14,472 bases of DNA from Armatimonadota bacterium (GTDB taxonomy: Bacteria; Armatimonadota; UBA10988; DTZQ01). The DNA lies in contig DTZQ01000263.1 of NCBI GenBank assembly GCA_012961305.1, positions 1 through 14,472 on the forward strand. The letters are read 5' to 3'. This document shows, one piece after another, positions 1 to 7,560 of the stretch. The notes under the pieces are model-generated. The model had not been told where the DNA came from and made no database searches. It was given only the letters and a program-made list of their open reading frames with translations. The translations under genes were made by a program, and so were the position numbers. Position 1 is the stretch's first letter. The number at the start of each line of letters is the position of its first letter.

Positions 1-13
1 CTCTCGCCCCTTT

Positions 14-36
14 ACTAAAACCAACTGAAGTTGGTT
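14..36 (-). terminator. Candidate terminator after the three-gene operon
   Basis: On the minus strand, about 70 bases after the stop of the beta-helix gene, AACCAACT and AGTTGGTT form a perfect 8-bp stem with a 2-base loop, followed by TTTTAG. This resembles a weak rho-independent terminator. The stem is AT-rich and the T-run is short, and a second palindrome lies between it and the gene, so it may be a repeat element rather than a true terminator. Confidence 0.3.
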
Positions 37-84
37 GAGTCGGTTTCAACTTGGTAACGGTAGCCCAAGATTTCAACCTTGGGC
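19..84. repeat. Pair of short intergenic palindromes
   Basis: Two palindromes sit together. The first (19-36) is AACCAACT/AGTTGGTT around GA. The second (63-84) is GCCCAAG/CTTGGGC around an 8-base loop. The bases between them repeat the word TTTCAACTTGG, and the second loop contains TTTCAAC, so the units look related. This is the style of REP-like intergenic hairpins. No other copy of these exact arms is visible in the window, so membership in a genomic family is inferred. Confidence 0.5.
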
Positions 85-103
85 AGGTCTCCTGGCGGGA
101 AGT

Positions 104-3052
104 TCAAGAACCCATGAACTCGTAGTCAGCATCCTCACGAATCTCCTCCTCACTTAGGGGGCGGGTCCATATCTTCAACTCGTCTATGGCCCCGATGAAG
201 AGGCCTGGCGTTTCGGCCTTCGGCGGCTCGCCTCCCCAGGCATCACGCCCGATGACCAGAGGCTCACTGTTGGTGCAAAGCGGCACTTGAACCCGGTGGA
301 CGTGCACCGCCTGGCCGTTCACATAGAGGGTAACTTGCTTGGCCTCCTCCACCACCACCGCGATGTGCTGCCACTGGTTCGGCTTAAGCACCGCGGGCGA
401 GGCGCAGTTGTAACTCCATTGGCCCTCCCGGTCGGTCGCTTCAAAGGTCAGGCGACCTTCCCGCAGGCAAACCACGAAGGGCGTCCAAGTGTTGCTTACG
501 CGCTTGGCCAGGATGCCCCGCCGACCGCTGATTACTTTCGGGTTGAGCCAGGCGGTGAGGGTGAAGTTCCGCAAATTGAGGGCGAAGCGCCCTCCTTCGG
601 AATCACCGGCAACGGCGTAGGAGTTGCCGTCCAGTTCCATCGCTTCTCCCCGGTGCCCTGCGGTGAGGCGAACCGTGCCGACTGCCGTCGCTGACAGGTC
701 GAGTTCAGCCAGGGGCGTCGTGGCGCTCAGTCGCCCTTTGACCAGTTCCTCAAAACCCCACTGCACCAGCGGTTCCCGGCGCTGGGCCAATTCAGCCAGC
801 CTGGCTCGCCACTTGCGCTTCAGGGCGGCAACGTCGTAGACCTCCCGCCCGCAGTCCACGAAGCGGTTGTTGCGCAGGAGCACCCCGATGCAACCTTCAC
901 TCACCCGAATACCCACGTCGGCGTGCTCAATGAGATTGCCTTCGAGGAGAACGTTCTCTACCGAGGCGTTGCTGCCCTGAACCTCAATGCAGGCGTTGTT
1001 GTGCAAACGATTGCCCCGCACAACACAGCCGAAGTTGAGGCTCTGCGGATGGGCGAGCACGCCGATATGCGACGGCCCTGCCGCTTGTGCGTTGTTCGCT
1101 CCGAAGCGATAGGAGTTGCCCTCCACGATTTCATTGCCCAGGAACTGGACGTACAGGTCGGGTTGAACCCCGCCCGTGTACAGGTGGCCGAAGGCATGAT
1201 AGCCACCGGCCCTCCAGCAGCGGTTGTTCGCCACGACGTGCTCAATCGCCGTGCCGTAGAATTGGATGGCAATACCCACGTCGCGAAATTCGTTGTCGTA
1301 GAAGAGGTAGCGCTGATGCATCATCGTGATGGTGAGGCGTGAGGTTTCGTCGGGGGCGACGTCAAAGGGGCGGTCCAACTGCACCCGTTTTCCCTCCCAG
1401 GAGCGCAGGTAGCGCCACTGCCCGCGACCCCGTCCCGCAACGATGGCCACCAGCGCGTTGTGCCAATCCCGCTGACGCCAGTTGGGTTCGTCGGCCAAAA
1501 CGAGTTCCTTCCCCCGACACTCCGCGACCGCCCCGAAGTACGCCCCGCCCCCGGCATCGGAGGTGAAGGCCTCCCGGTCCCAACCGTGCAGGTTTTCATA
1601 GACGTTGTGGGCGGTGAAAATATGGCGCGAAACGCCCTCAGGGCCGTAGCAGGCATAACTGCCGCCGGTGGACATGAGGTCTGCACCGACAATGCGGTTG
1701 TGCTCGAAGACTACATTCTCGCAGCAGTTGAAATTGTACCAGCCCCAGCGGCCGTTGTGGAGGATGTTGTTGGCCACCAGCGCGCCCACGACGCGGTACA
1801 GGTAGAGCGAACGCCCCGAACCGTAGAGGTCACAATCGGTGATGCGAATGTCGGGGCCACTCAAGCGAACGGTGTCTCCGCCGCCGGTGGACAGCCGCAG
1901 GGCGGTGCGAAAGCGGGCGTCCACTTGCTCCGGCTTCAGATGTCCTCGATAGGCGTCGGCCCGAATGCGCAGGCGCGCGAGGCGCACGTGGCCGGAGCGC
2001 TCTGGAACTCCGCTCATGTCGGAAGCGATGAGGTGCCGGTGGTTGCTGCAATAGATGGTCAGGTCTTCGAGGGCGAAGTGGTGCGTTCCCTGGAGCCAGA
2101 CCTCAGGTGGCTCGTCGGTGTCGGGAATGCAGAGGGCCGTCAACTCGCGCCCGGCACCGCGCAGGGTCACCCGCGGTGGGATTTCGAGGGTCTCCGTCAC
2201 GAAGAACCTTCCCCGGGGGAGGAGCACGATGGCCCCACCGCGCTCCTTCGCTTCCTCCAAGGCGGCTTTGATGGCTCCGGTGTCATCGGTGGCATCGTCG
2301 CCTCGGGCTCCGAAGTCGGTCACCTTGAGCCTGGGCAACGACTTCTCCTTGCGGGGCACAACGGCTAAGGGCAAGGGGCCACTCCAGCCGTCGCGCCCGC
2401 CGTAGCCGTTGTGAACCCAGAGTTCGTAGCGGCCTGGGGTCAGGTGGGCGGGCACGGTTACGGTTAGCGACCAACCGTCGGCGGAGGAGGGTCGCAAGTA
2501 AGTCACCTCGCCCTGGGGCGAGCGCAGGCCCACCATCGGTTGCCGGGGGCCGAGTTGCAGGCACCTGCCGAAAAGGCGAAGCACGCCGCCGGGATGGGTC
2601 GCCGCATCTTCCCAGCGCCACGCTCCAAACGGCGTTTGGGAGACGACACAGTCGCCCAGCGCCCACCACATTTCGGGGCAGTTTACCAGCGCCGGGGTCA
2701 TCTCCCCGCTCGGAGAGCGCAAGGCAAAGGCGTAAATGCCCAGCCCGCCCAAATCGGGCAACTCGAACATCAGGGCCGTTTCGCTCGCCTGCAGCGGCTT
2801 TACCCTTTGCCGGGCGCGGGCGTCGGCTGGAAAGGGCCTTGGCTCAGTTTTCAGCGGTGTCGGCCTGCCGTCGCTCAGGCGTACCACTTCGATTTCGAAG
2901 CGCTGGGCAGCGGGAAAGTGCCCACACACCATCACGGTCTGCTGAGGCTTGACCGGCGCGGAGACCCAAAACACCTTGCCTTCGGCTCCCAAGGTCCCGA
3001 TGGACAGAGCAGCCATCGCAACCGGGTCAAGGAACAGACGTAGAAGGCTCAT
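104..3052 (-). CDS. Secreted pectate-lyase-superfamily beta-helix protein with C-terminal LamG domain
   Basis: A 982-residue exported protein, probably a polysaccharide lyase or glycan-binding beta-helix protein. Residues 1 to about 23 form a signal peptide (MSLLRLFLDP start). Two Ig-like beta domains follow (about 26-235). At 242-258 the VTDFGARGD...TDDT motif marks entry into a Pectate_lyase_3-type right-handed beta-helix, which runs to about 735 with many N-N-x-[ILF] turns (VANNIL, FEHNRI, LEGNLI). A small beta insert lies at about 509-578. A short charged helix (742-762) leads to a LamG/concanavalin-like domain (763-965) ending in IDELKIWTRPLSEEEI, the usual LamG_3 ending. The ATG at 3052 was chosen over a start 38 codons upstream because it has GGGGAG at 6-base spacing, begins the signal peptide, and avoids overlapping the preceding gene, whose stop is 1 base upstream. 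The catalytic residues and the substrate cannot be assigned; it may be a hydrolase or an inactive binder. Confidence 0.88.
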   Translation of the reverse strand: MSLLRLFLDPVAMAALSIGTLGAEGKVFWVSAPVKPQQTVMVCGHFPAAQRFEIEVVRLSDGRPTPLKTEPRPFPADARARQRVKPLQASETALMFELPDLGGLGIYAFALRSPSGEMTPALVNCPEMWWALGDCVVSQTPFGAWRWEDAATHPGGVLRLFGRCLQLGPRQPMVGLRSPQGEVTYLRPSSADGWSLTVTVPAHLTPGRYELWVHNGYGGRDGWSGPLPLAVVPRKEKSLPRLKVTDFGARGDDATDDTGAIKAALEEAKERGGAIVLLPRGRFFVTETLEIPPRVTLRGAGRELTALCIPDTDEPPEVWLQGTHHFALEDLTIYCSNHRHLIASDMSGVPERSGHVRLARLRIRADAYRGHLKPEQVDARFRTALRLSTGGGDTVRLSGPDIRITDCDLYGSGRSLYLYRVVGALVANNILHNGRWGWYNFNCCENVVFEHNRIVGADLMSTGGSYACYGPEGVSRHIFTAHNVYENLHGWDREAFTSDAGGGAYFGAVAECRGKELVLADEPNWRQRDWHNALVAIVAGRGRGQWRYLRSWEGKRVQLDRPFDVAPDETSRLTITMMHQRYLFYDNEFRDVGIAIQFYGTAIEHVVANNRCWRAGGYHAFGHLYTGGVQPDLYVQFLGNEIVEGNSYRFGANNAQAAGPSHIGVLAHPQSLNFGCVVRGNRLHNNACIEVQGSNASVENVLLEGNLIEHADVGIRVSEGCIGVLLRNNRFVDCGREVYDVAALKRKWRARLAELAQRREPLVQWGFEELVKGRLSATTPLAELDLSATAVGTVRLTAGHRGEAMELDGNSYAVAGDSEGGRFALNLRNFTLTAWLNPKVISGRRGILAKRVSNTWTPFVVCLREGRLTFEATDREGQWSYNCASPAVLKPNQWQHIAVVVEEAKQVTLYVNGQAVHVHRVQVPLCTNSEPLVIGRDAWGGEPPKAETPGLFIGAIDELKIWTRPLSEEEIREDADYEFMGS

Positions 3053-3053
3053 T

Positions 3054-6000
3054 TTACTCTCCCCAAACTTCAGAGCAAACGAGTTTTTGCCCCTCTTGCC
3101 CCTCTCCTTCCTCCCCGGTGAGCGCGTCGAAGTAGAGGATGGAGCGGGCCAGTCCGTAGTTGGCAATGAAGGTCACGTCATCGTGGTCGCCCATAGGTTC
3201 CTTTTCCAAGCCCCGGCCGTGATAGGCGACGTAGATGCCGTTGTCCTGAAAGTGGCGGGTGGTCCCGTACCAGCGCGAGGCTAAGACGATGTCGTCCCCG
3301 TACCAGACAGCACCGGGGGAGGAACTGCTCTGGGTCCACTCGTCATAGTACCGTTTGACCATCCAGCCCTCGCGCACGGAACGGTCGGCAATCTGCACCG
3401 CGTCGTAGTAGCAGGCCTTGCGCGACTTCTCCCTCACCATGCCCGCACCGATGAAATGAATCCGTCCCTCCGGTCCGGCCTCCGGCGTGGTCTCGAAAAT
3501 GAGAATGGGCCGCCGCGTTCCGCGGGCCTGGCCCTGTTCCCCCTCCACCCAAACCTTCTCCCGCGGCACCAGCCCGGCCTCGTCGGATTCCCAGACGAAC
3601 CGCCGCACCTGCCAGCGGCTGGGTCGCTTTTCGTCCTGGTCTTCGCCCGTGCCCAACAGGAGTTGGTTGCGGATGGTGTCCACCGCCGGGCCCGGTGGGA
3701 AGGTGCTCTTGCAGCCGAGGTTTCGGGCCGGCTCCACTTCGTCGCCCCGCACGAGGCAGTACTGCACCTCTGCCTCCGGCCCCCTCCAGAGGAAGACCAT
3801 TAACCTGCCCCCGTATTCCACCGCAGTAACTTCCACCCCCGCGCTGGCGGGGATTGCCCTGGCCGACGTCCAAGTCAGGCGTTCCCCTTTTCCCTCCTTC
3901 CCCCGCACGTACTCTATGCCGTTGAGCGTGGGATAGAAGAGGTAGAGTTCGCCCCCATGGGAGACCGCGTAGGGGTCGCCCCGGACTGCGGCGGAGACCA
4001 CTTCGACCGGTTCACTCCACTGCTGGTCGCCCTCATAGATGCGCATCATCACCGGGCCGGTGGGCGGGTTCGCGTCCTGCTCCTTGCGTTCCTCCTCCGT
4101 AAGGCCCTTTGGGGCCCGAACGTAGAACAGGTAGAGCCTTCCCTCGTGGACGGCTAAGAACGGTGCGGCGATGGTTCGGCTGTCCAATTTGTGCCGTTTC
4201 CCTCCGTAGACGCTGTAGCCGTAGTTGATGTCGGCGCAAATTGGTCCCTCCTCGAAGCGGCCATTCCAGTTCCAATCAACCCAGGTAGCCTTGCCGTCGG
4301 CCTTCAAGCGGTAGCGGTAGGGGGGGCCGGCCAGGAACTTCACCTTCTCCAGGGGATAGGGCAGCCGCTCAGAGAGGCGATGTTCGTAGAGCACCAGGTC
4401 GCGGAACTCGCCGCTGCTGTAGTGAATGGCCTGGGGATTGCCGTTGAAGGCGTAGTTGTAGGCGTAATTCATCAGGCTGGGGTAGAGCGGACACCACCGC
4501 GGGCTCCAGCGCCCGGTGTGGTCGAGGCCCAACTGGTGGCCGAACTCGTGGAGGAAGGTGGCGTACAGTCCGCGCACTCCGCAGCCGCCCATGTCGGCCA
4601 GTTGCCCGGCCTGTCCCCCGCCGCCGCTGGTGATTTGCATCCAGTGGGCTATCCCTCGGTGGGTTTTCGGGAAATGGCGTTGGCCGTTCTCGCGCCAGCC
4701 GCGCTTCCCGTCCTTTTCCTTGGACAGCGGCTCGCGGAAGATGGGAATCAGGTTCAGCCCCGGCCGCCCATCCGGGTTCTCCACCGGCAGTTGGGCGTAG
4801 TGGCGCACGATGCGCTCAAACTCCCGCTTCACCGCCTCCGGCTTCACGTCGTCGAAAGGCTGGACTTCGACCACAATGTCCTTGTGGAGCGGGTTCGCTC
4901 CCCAGGTAGGCAGGTCGAGTCCTCGAACGCCGCGAACCTCCCAGCCATCTAAGAGGCCATCCTCGTCCGTATCGCGCCGGAGCGGGTCGGTTCCCAGGGC
5001 CTTTTCTTCCTCCCTCGTCAGTCCGTCCGCATCGGGGTCCGGCTCGCCCTCGGCGTAGGTGAGGTAAACGAGGATGTCCTTGCCGACGAAGGGCCGCGGC
5101 GAGCGGCGGTAGCGAACCACATCCGCCCGGCCATCGCCGTTGAGGTCAGCAGTTAAGGTGATAAAGGGAGGGGGAGTAGTGGCCAGTTCCGGCAGTTCCC
5201 AGGCCTCAGCCGGGTTGCCCCCCGGCCAAACCTGAGCGCCCACCAGCAGGTCGTCCCGACCGTCGCCCTCGAAATCCCCCACTGCCAGGTCGCCCAGAGG
5301 CGAAGTCGGCTCCGGCGGCTGCTTCAACGTTTCGTCCCGAAGGGCAGCATCGTCCAAGTAGGGCCAAAGCCAGCGCGGTTCTCCCGCCCAGGGGTTGCGC
5401 GAGGGGGTGAGTTGGTTAGAAAGTGAGTTGGGGAACCACCTTTCCCCTCTCCAATCCACGCCGCACCCTTTCGCCACTCGCCCGAACCGGATTTGCCCCT
5501 CAACGGTGGAAGCCACCAATTCATCCCGCCCGTCGCCGTCGAAATCGCCCGCCACCAGCGACAGGGGTGGGGGCCGAAGGGTGTACCGCTCCGCCGCCAA
5601 CCGCCGCAGGTGCCAATCCGTTACCACAGAATTAACCGCCGAGGTCCGCAGAGAATTAGGGCCAGTGGGCCAGTGGGCCAGTGGGAAACGAGTCGCGTTG
5701 CCAAGTTGCCCCATTGCCCCGGTGCCCAGTTGCCAAGTTGCCCCATTTCCCCTGCGCCTCTGCCGAGCAGAAGTCGCCTTATTCCACAGCAGCCAGAGGG
5801 CCCCGTGGCTTCCGGCGAGGGCCACATCGTCCCTTCCGTCCCCGTCGAAGTCGCCCACGGCCAGGCGCGGCTTTGGGGGAACGGAAGGCAGCCTCAGCCA
5901 AACCTCGTGTCCGGCGAACTTGCCCCCGGCGAAGGAATGAGCCACCCGCAACTCTCCGTTGGGAAACAGGCCAACTACATCTGCGCCCAACGTCCCCGCA

Positions 6001-6296
6001 AGTTCCCCCACGCCGGCGGCCAGGCAGTCCCTCCCGAACCGGCGCAGGCCTTGGACGTGGTACAGACACTTTTCGCCCTGTCCGTTGAGGGCTACATCAA
6101 TGATGCAGTCCCCACGCGGATAGACGCACAGCAGGTCTCCGAACCCGTCGCCGTTGGCGTCGCCCACGAGTGGATGGCGAGGCGGGGCCCCGAAATAATG
6201 CGCCCAGGTGAAGCCGGGCGTGACCTGAAGGTCGGCCCGGGTCGGGAAGCAGAGGGCAAAAAAAGAGGCCCAGCCCAGTAAACAAAGGGAAGTCAT
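3054..6296 (-). CDS. Secreted FG-GAP / type-3-repeat / metzincin-like metalloprotease
   Basis: About 1080 residues; numbering here counts from the TTG at 6308 (subtract 4 for the ATG at 6296). A signal peptide ends near PTRA (25). An FG-GAP propeller follows, with calcium loops at about 50 (DANGDGFGD), 153 and 255 (DFDGDGRD), 345 (DFEGDGRDD) and 388 (DLNGDGRAD). Residues 424-458 are a thrombospondin-type-3/EF-hand-like segment. A zinc-protease domain carries HEFGHQLGLDH (587-597), the metzincin HExxHxxGxxH signature, with a plausible Met-turn SLMNY (611-615). The C-terminal 350 residues hold repeated beta strands (GRLYLFYV, GELYLFYP, GRLMVFLW), suggesting a second propeller. Start choice is uncertain: ATG 6296 has AAAGGAG only 2 bases away, while TTG 6308 overlaps the previous stop as TTGA and adds a lysine to the signal peptide. 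The protease probably processes glycoprotein or partner enzymes; its substrate is unknown. Residues 178-231 are an odd repeat-derived insert. Confidence 0.88.
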   Translation of the reverse strand: MTSLCLLGWASFFALCFPTRADLQVTPGFTWAHYFGAPPRHPLVGDANGDGFGDLLCVYPRGDCIIDVALNGQGEKCLYHVQGLRRFGRDCLAAGVGELAGTLGADVVGLFPNGELRVAHSFAGGKFAGHEVWLRLPSVPPKPRLAVGDFDGDGRDDVALAGSHGALWLLWNKATSARQRRRGNGATWQLGTGAMGQLGNATRFPLAHWPTGPNSLRTSAVNSVVTDWHLRRLAAERYTLRPPPLSLVAGDFDGDGRDELVASTVEGQIRFGRVAKGCGVDWRGERWFPNSLSNQLTPSRNPWAGEPRWLWPYLDDAALRDETLKQPPEPTSPLGDLAVGDFEGDGRDDLLVGAQVWPGGNPAEAWELPELATTPPPFITLTADLNGDGRADVVRYRRSPRPFVGKDILVYLTYAEGEPDPDADGLTREEEKALGTDPLRRDTDEDGLLDGWEVRGVRGLDLPTWGANPLHKDIVVEVQPFDDVKPEAVKREFERIVRHYAQLPVENPDGRPGLNLIPIFREPLSKEKDGKRGWRENGQRHFPKTHRGIAHWMQITSGGGGQAGQLADMGGCGVRGLYATFLHEFGHQLGLDHTGRWSPRWCPLYPSLMNYAYNYAFNGNPQAIHYSSGEFRDLVLYEHRLSERLPYPLEKVKFLAGPPYRYRLKADGKATWVDWNWNGRFEEGPICADINYGYSVYGGKRHKLDSRTIAAPFLAVHEGRLYLFYVRAPKGLTEEERKEQDANPPTGPVMMRIYEGDQQWSEPVEVVSAAVRGDPYAVSHGGELYLFYPTLNGIEYVRGKEGKGERLTWTSARAIPASAGVEVTAVEYGGRLMVFLWRGPEAEVQYCLVRGDEVEPARNLGCKSTFPPGPAVDTIRNQLLLGTGEDQDEKRPSRWQVRRFVWESDEAGLVPREKVWVEGEQGQARGTRRPILIFETTPEAGPEGRIHFIGAGMVREKSRKACYYDAVQIADRSVREGWMVKRYYDEWTQSSSSPGAVWYGDDIVLASRWYGTTRHFQDNGIYVAYHGRGLEKEPMGDHDDVTFIANYGLARSILYFDALTGEEGEGQEGQKLVCSEVWGE
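5403..5436 (-). repeat. Short repeated-word tract inside the metzincin gene
   Basis: GTGAGTTGG occurs at 5407-5415 and again at 5423-5431 (plus-strand sense), 16 bases apart. In the minus-strand reading frame this encodes a low-complexity stretch (about residues 291-306, including NSLSNQLTPS) between two FG-GAP calcium loops. It resembles intergenic repeat words rather than propeller sequence and may be a second, smaller insertion. Confidence 0.35.
5615..5776 (-). repeat. Composite intergenic-type repeat read through in frame
   Basis: This stretch lies inside the FG-GAP part of the metzincin gene and encodes about 54 low-complexity residues (containing RQRRRGNGATWQLGTGAMGQ). On the plus strand it contains three repeat families in series: an ACCGCCGAG-containing tract (5621-5658), three direct copies of GGGCCAGT (5659-5682), and a GTTGCC array (5697-5752) in which a 24-base unit starting GTTGCCAAGTTGCC repeats after 32 bases with one mismatch. 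Bases 5687-5726 match the intergenic sequence 7428-7467 at 36 of 40 positions. Its length is a multiple of three and it contains no stop in the gene's frame. Exact edges are estimated. Confidence 0.7.
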
Positions 6297-6304
6297 GGCT
6301 CCTT

Positions 6305-7201
6305 TCAAACCGCCAAGGGCACCTTCACCCCGCCGTTCTCAGCCGACTGCTTAGCGGCCTCAATGAAGGCCACAATTTCTATTGTCTCCGCAATGTCCAG
6401 GGGCGGCTTGCCAGTTTGGAACATCTCCACCACGCGCTTGAGGAGTTCCCGGTAGATGTAGGCGGTACTGATGGTTGCGGGGACCACTTTCTTCTCCCCA
6501 AAGGCAGTAAAGCCGTAACTGTGGGCGCCGGTCCGGGTGCCGCGCACCGTTCCTATTCGTCCTTCCTGCCAGCGGCCCACCACCACTTCGGCCCCCTCCT
6601 CAAAGATGCACCACACCTCCTCGCAGCCTGGGCCCATCAGGGCGTACAGGGTCTCTACGGCGTGAATGCCATAGTGGAACAGCCCCGGATTGCGCGGATG
6701 GAGCGAGGCCGGACTGTAGGCATCCGCGCCCACTATCTTCCCGATTTCCTCCCTGCGGGCCAACACGTCCTGTACTTCCAAAGCGTAGCGCAGGGAGGAG
6801 GAAGAAAACAGGGGAGCATTGTGCTCCCGCGCCAGGCGGGCCATTTCCTGGGCATCAGCCAGGGAGCAGACGAAGGGCTTGTCCACGAACGTAGGCAGTC
6901 CCGCCTTCAGGAAGGGCCGCGCGCGCTCCAAATGCACACTCCCATCCTGAGATTCCACGAACACGGCGTCTACCTGGCCTAACAGGTCCTCCGGCCGGTC
7001 CACTAATTCCACCCCGTACTTCTGCAACTGGGCCGTGTATTCGGGGATGCGTTCCGGGTAAATCCGGGAGGTGCCGGGGCAGCCTAAGACCACCTGTACC
7101 CCGTCCACCCATTGCTCTTCGCTGATGTCCACGTGGTTGAGCCGCTGGGTAAACGCCACCACGTGGGAGGTGTCAAAGTCCACAATGCCGGCGCGAATCA
7201 T
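6305..7201 (-). CDS. Gfo/Idh/MocA-type NAD(P)-dependent oxidoreductase
   Basis: A 298-residue cytoplasmic protein with no signal peptide, probably oxidising or reducing a sugar, inositol or sugar acid. The family assignment rests on a Rossmann-like N-terminus (MIRAGIVDFDTSH), then VFVESQDGSVHLERARPFLKAG-type spacing (split here: VFVESQDG at 80-87), the FVDKP motif at 105-109 in the place of the family's EKP, and HYGIHAVE at 176-183 where the family has its conserved DxGxHxxD-like helix. The length is slightly short for the family (usually 330-400). The usual GxGxxG dinucleotide loop is absent. The ATG at 7201 has AGGAGG 4 bases upstream. It is the first gene of the downstream operon; its TGA lies about 8 bases before the next ATG, or overlaps an alternative TTG start as TTGA. 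Substrate is unknown. Confidence 0.87.
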   Translation of the reverse strand: MIRAGIVDFDTSHVVAFTQRLNHVDISEEQWVDGVQVVLGCPGTSRIYPERIPEYTAQLQKYGVELVDRPEDLLGQVDAVFVESQDGSVHLERARPFLKAGLPTFVDKPFVCSLADAQEMARLAREHNAPLFSSSSLRYALEVQDVLARREEIGKIVGADAYSPASLHPRNPGLFHYGIHAVETLYALMGPGCEEVWCIFEEGAEVVVGRWQEGRIGTVRGTRTGAHSYGFTAFGEKKVVPATISTAYIYRELLKRVVEMFQTGKPPLDIAETIEIVAFIEAAKQSAENGGVKVPLAV

Positions 7202-7229
7202 GAGCCCTCCTTTCCTCGGCGACCGGATA

Positions 7230-7358
7230 AGCGGTCAGCCATTAGCCCTCACCCGCCACTTGGCCTATGGCCTGACCGTCAATTGGTTAATAGGTCAGTA
7301 GGACAATTGACCCGTTGACCCATTAACGATTTCCCGCCCAGGACAAAGGCTGACCGCT
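7230..7358. repeat. 129-bp element with 11-bp terminal inverted repeats
   Basis: AGCGGTCAGCC (7230-7240) is matched by its exact reverse complement GGCTGACCGCT (7348-7358). Inside, GTTAATAGGTCA (7286-7297) pairs with TGACCCATTAAC (7316-7327) with one mismatch, and GTCAATTG (7278-7285) pairs with CAATTGAC (7304-7311). It lies in the leader between the minus-strand promoter and the oxidoreductase gene. It could be a small non-autonomous mobile element, a structured leader RNA, or degenerate intergenic repeats. No coding potential is apparent. Confidence 0.5.
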
Positions 7359-7427
7359 GAAGGCCGAATCCTTGCATACCAAAGTACCCCCGACCCCCAC
7401 GGGCCGGGGCGGTTTGGGCAATGAGGC

Positions 7428-7467
7428 AACGAGTCGAGTTGCCAAGTTGCCTAATTGCCCCGTTGCC
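7428..7467 (+). repeat. Intergenic copy of the 40-base GTTGCC repeat
   Basis: This shares 36 of 40 positions with 5687-5726 in the metzincin gene, in the same orientation. The common blocks are AACGAGTCG, GTTGCCAAGTTGCC, ATTGCCCCG and TGCC. It also overlaps a small hairpin (GGCAAC 7426-7431 with GTTGCC 7439-7444). It lies in the presumed 5' leader of the minus-strand operon. Confidence 0.65.
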
Positions 7468-7515
7468 TATTGGGGGTTAGCCAGGCAATCCCCGGCAGGC
7501 TAAGTAGTAGTTACG

Positions 7516-7544
7516 ATTGTAGCACACCTTCGCCCGCCCGTCAA
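7516..7544 (-). promoter_or_regulatory. Sigma70-type promoter for the three-gene operon
   Basis: On the minus strand TTGACG (7544-7539) is followed after exactly 17 bases by TACAAT (7521-7516). Each box matches five of six consensus bases. Transcription would begin near 7509, giving a leader of about 308 bases before the oxidoreductase ATG. It is the best promoter match I found in this intergenic region on the minus strand. Confidence 0.6.
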
Positions 7545-7560
7545 GGGGAAGGGGCGACCA

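Noticed and set aside
1460..2368. A 302-codon open frame on the plus strand
   Set aside because: Antisense to the beta-helix gene, with no domain, signal or ribosome binding site; the minus-strand frame is clearly the real one.
3053..3166. A 38-codon N-terminal extension of the beta-helix protein
   Set aside because: It overlaps the end of the preceding gene, is charged and lacks signal-peptide character, while the internal ATG at 3052 has a good Shine-Dalgarno sequence and starts a signal peptide.
4191..4952. A 253-codon open frame on the plus strand
   Set aside because: Antisense to the metzincin domain that carries HEFGHQLGLDH; its composition is that of a shadow frame.
5659..5752. A CRISPR-like array
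   Set aside because: Repeat units are only 8 to 32 bases with no unique spacers of constant length, and no cas genes are present.
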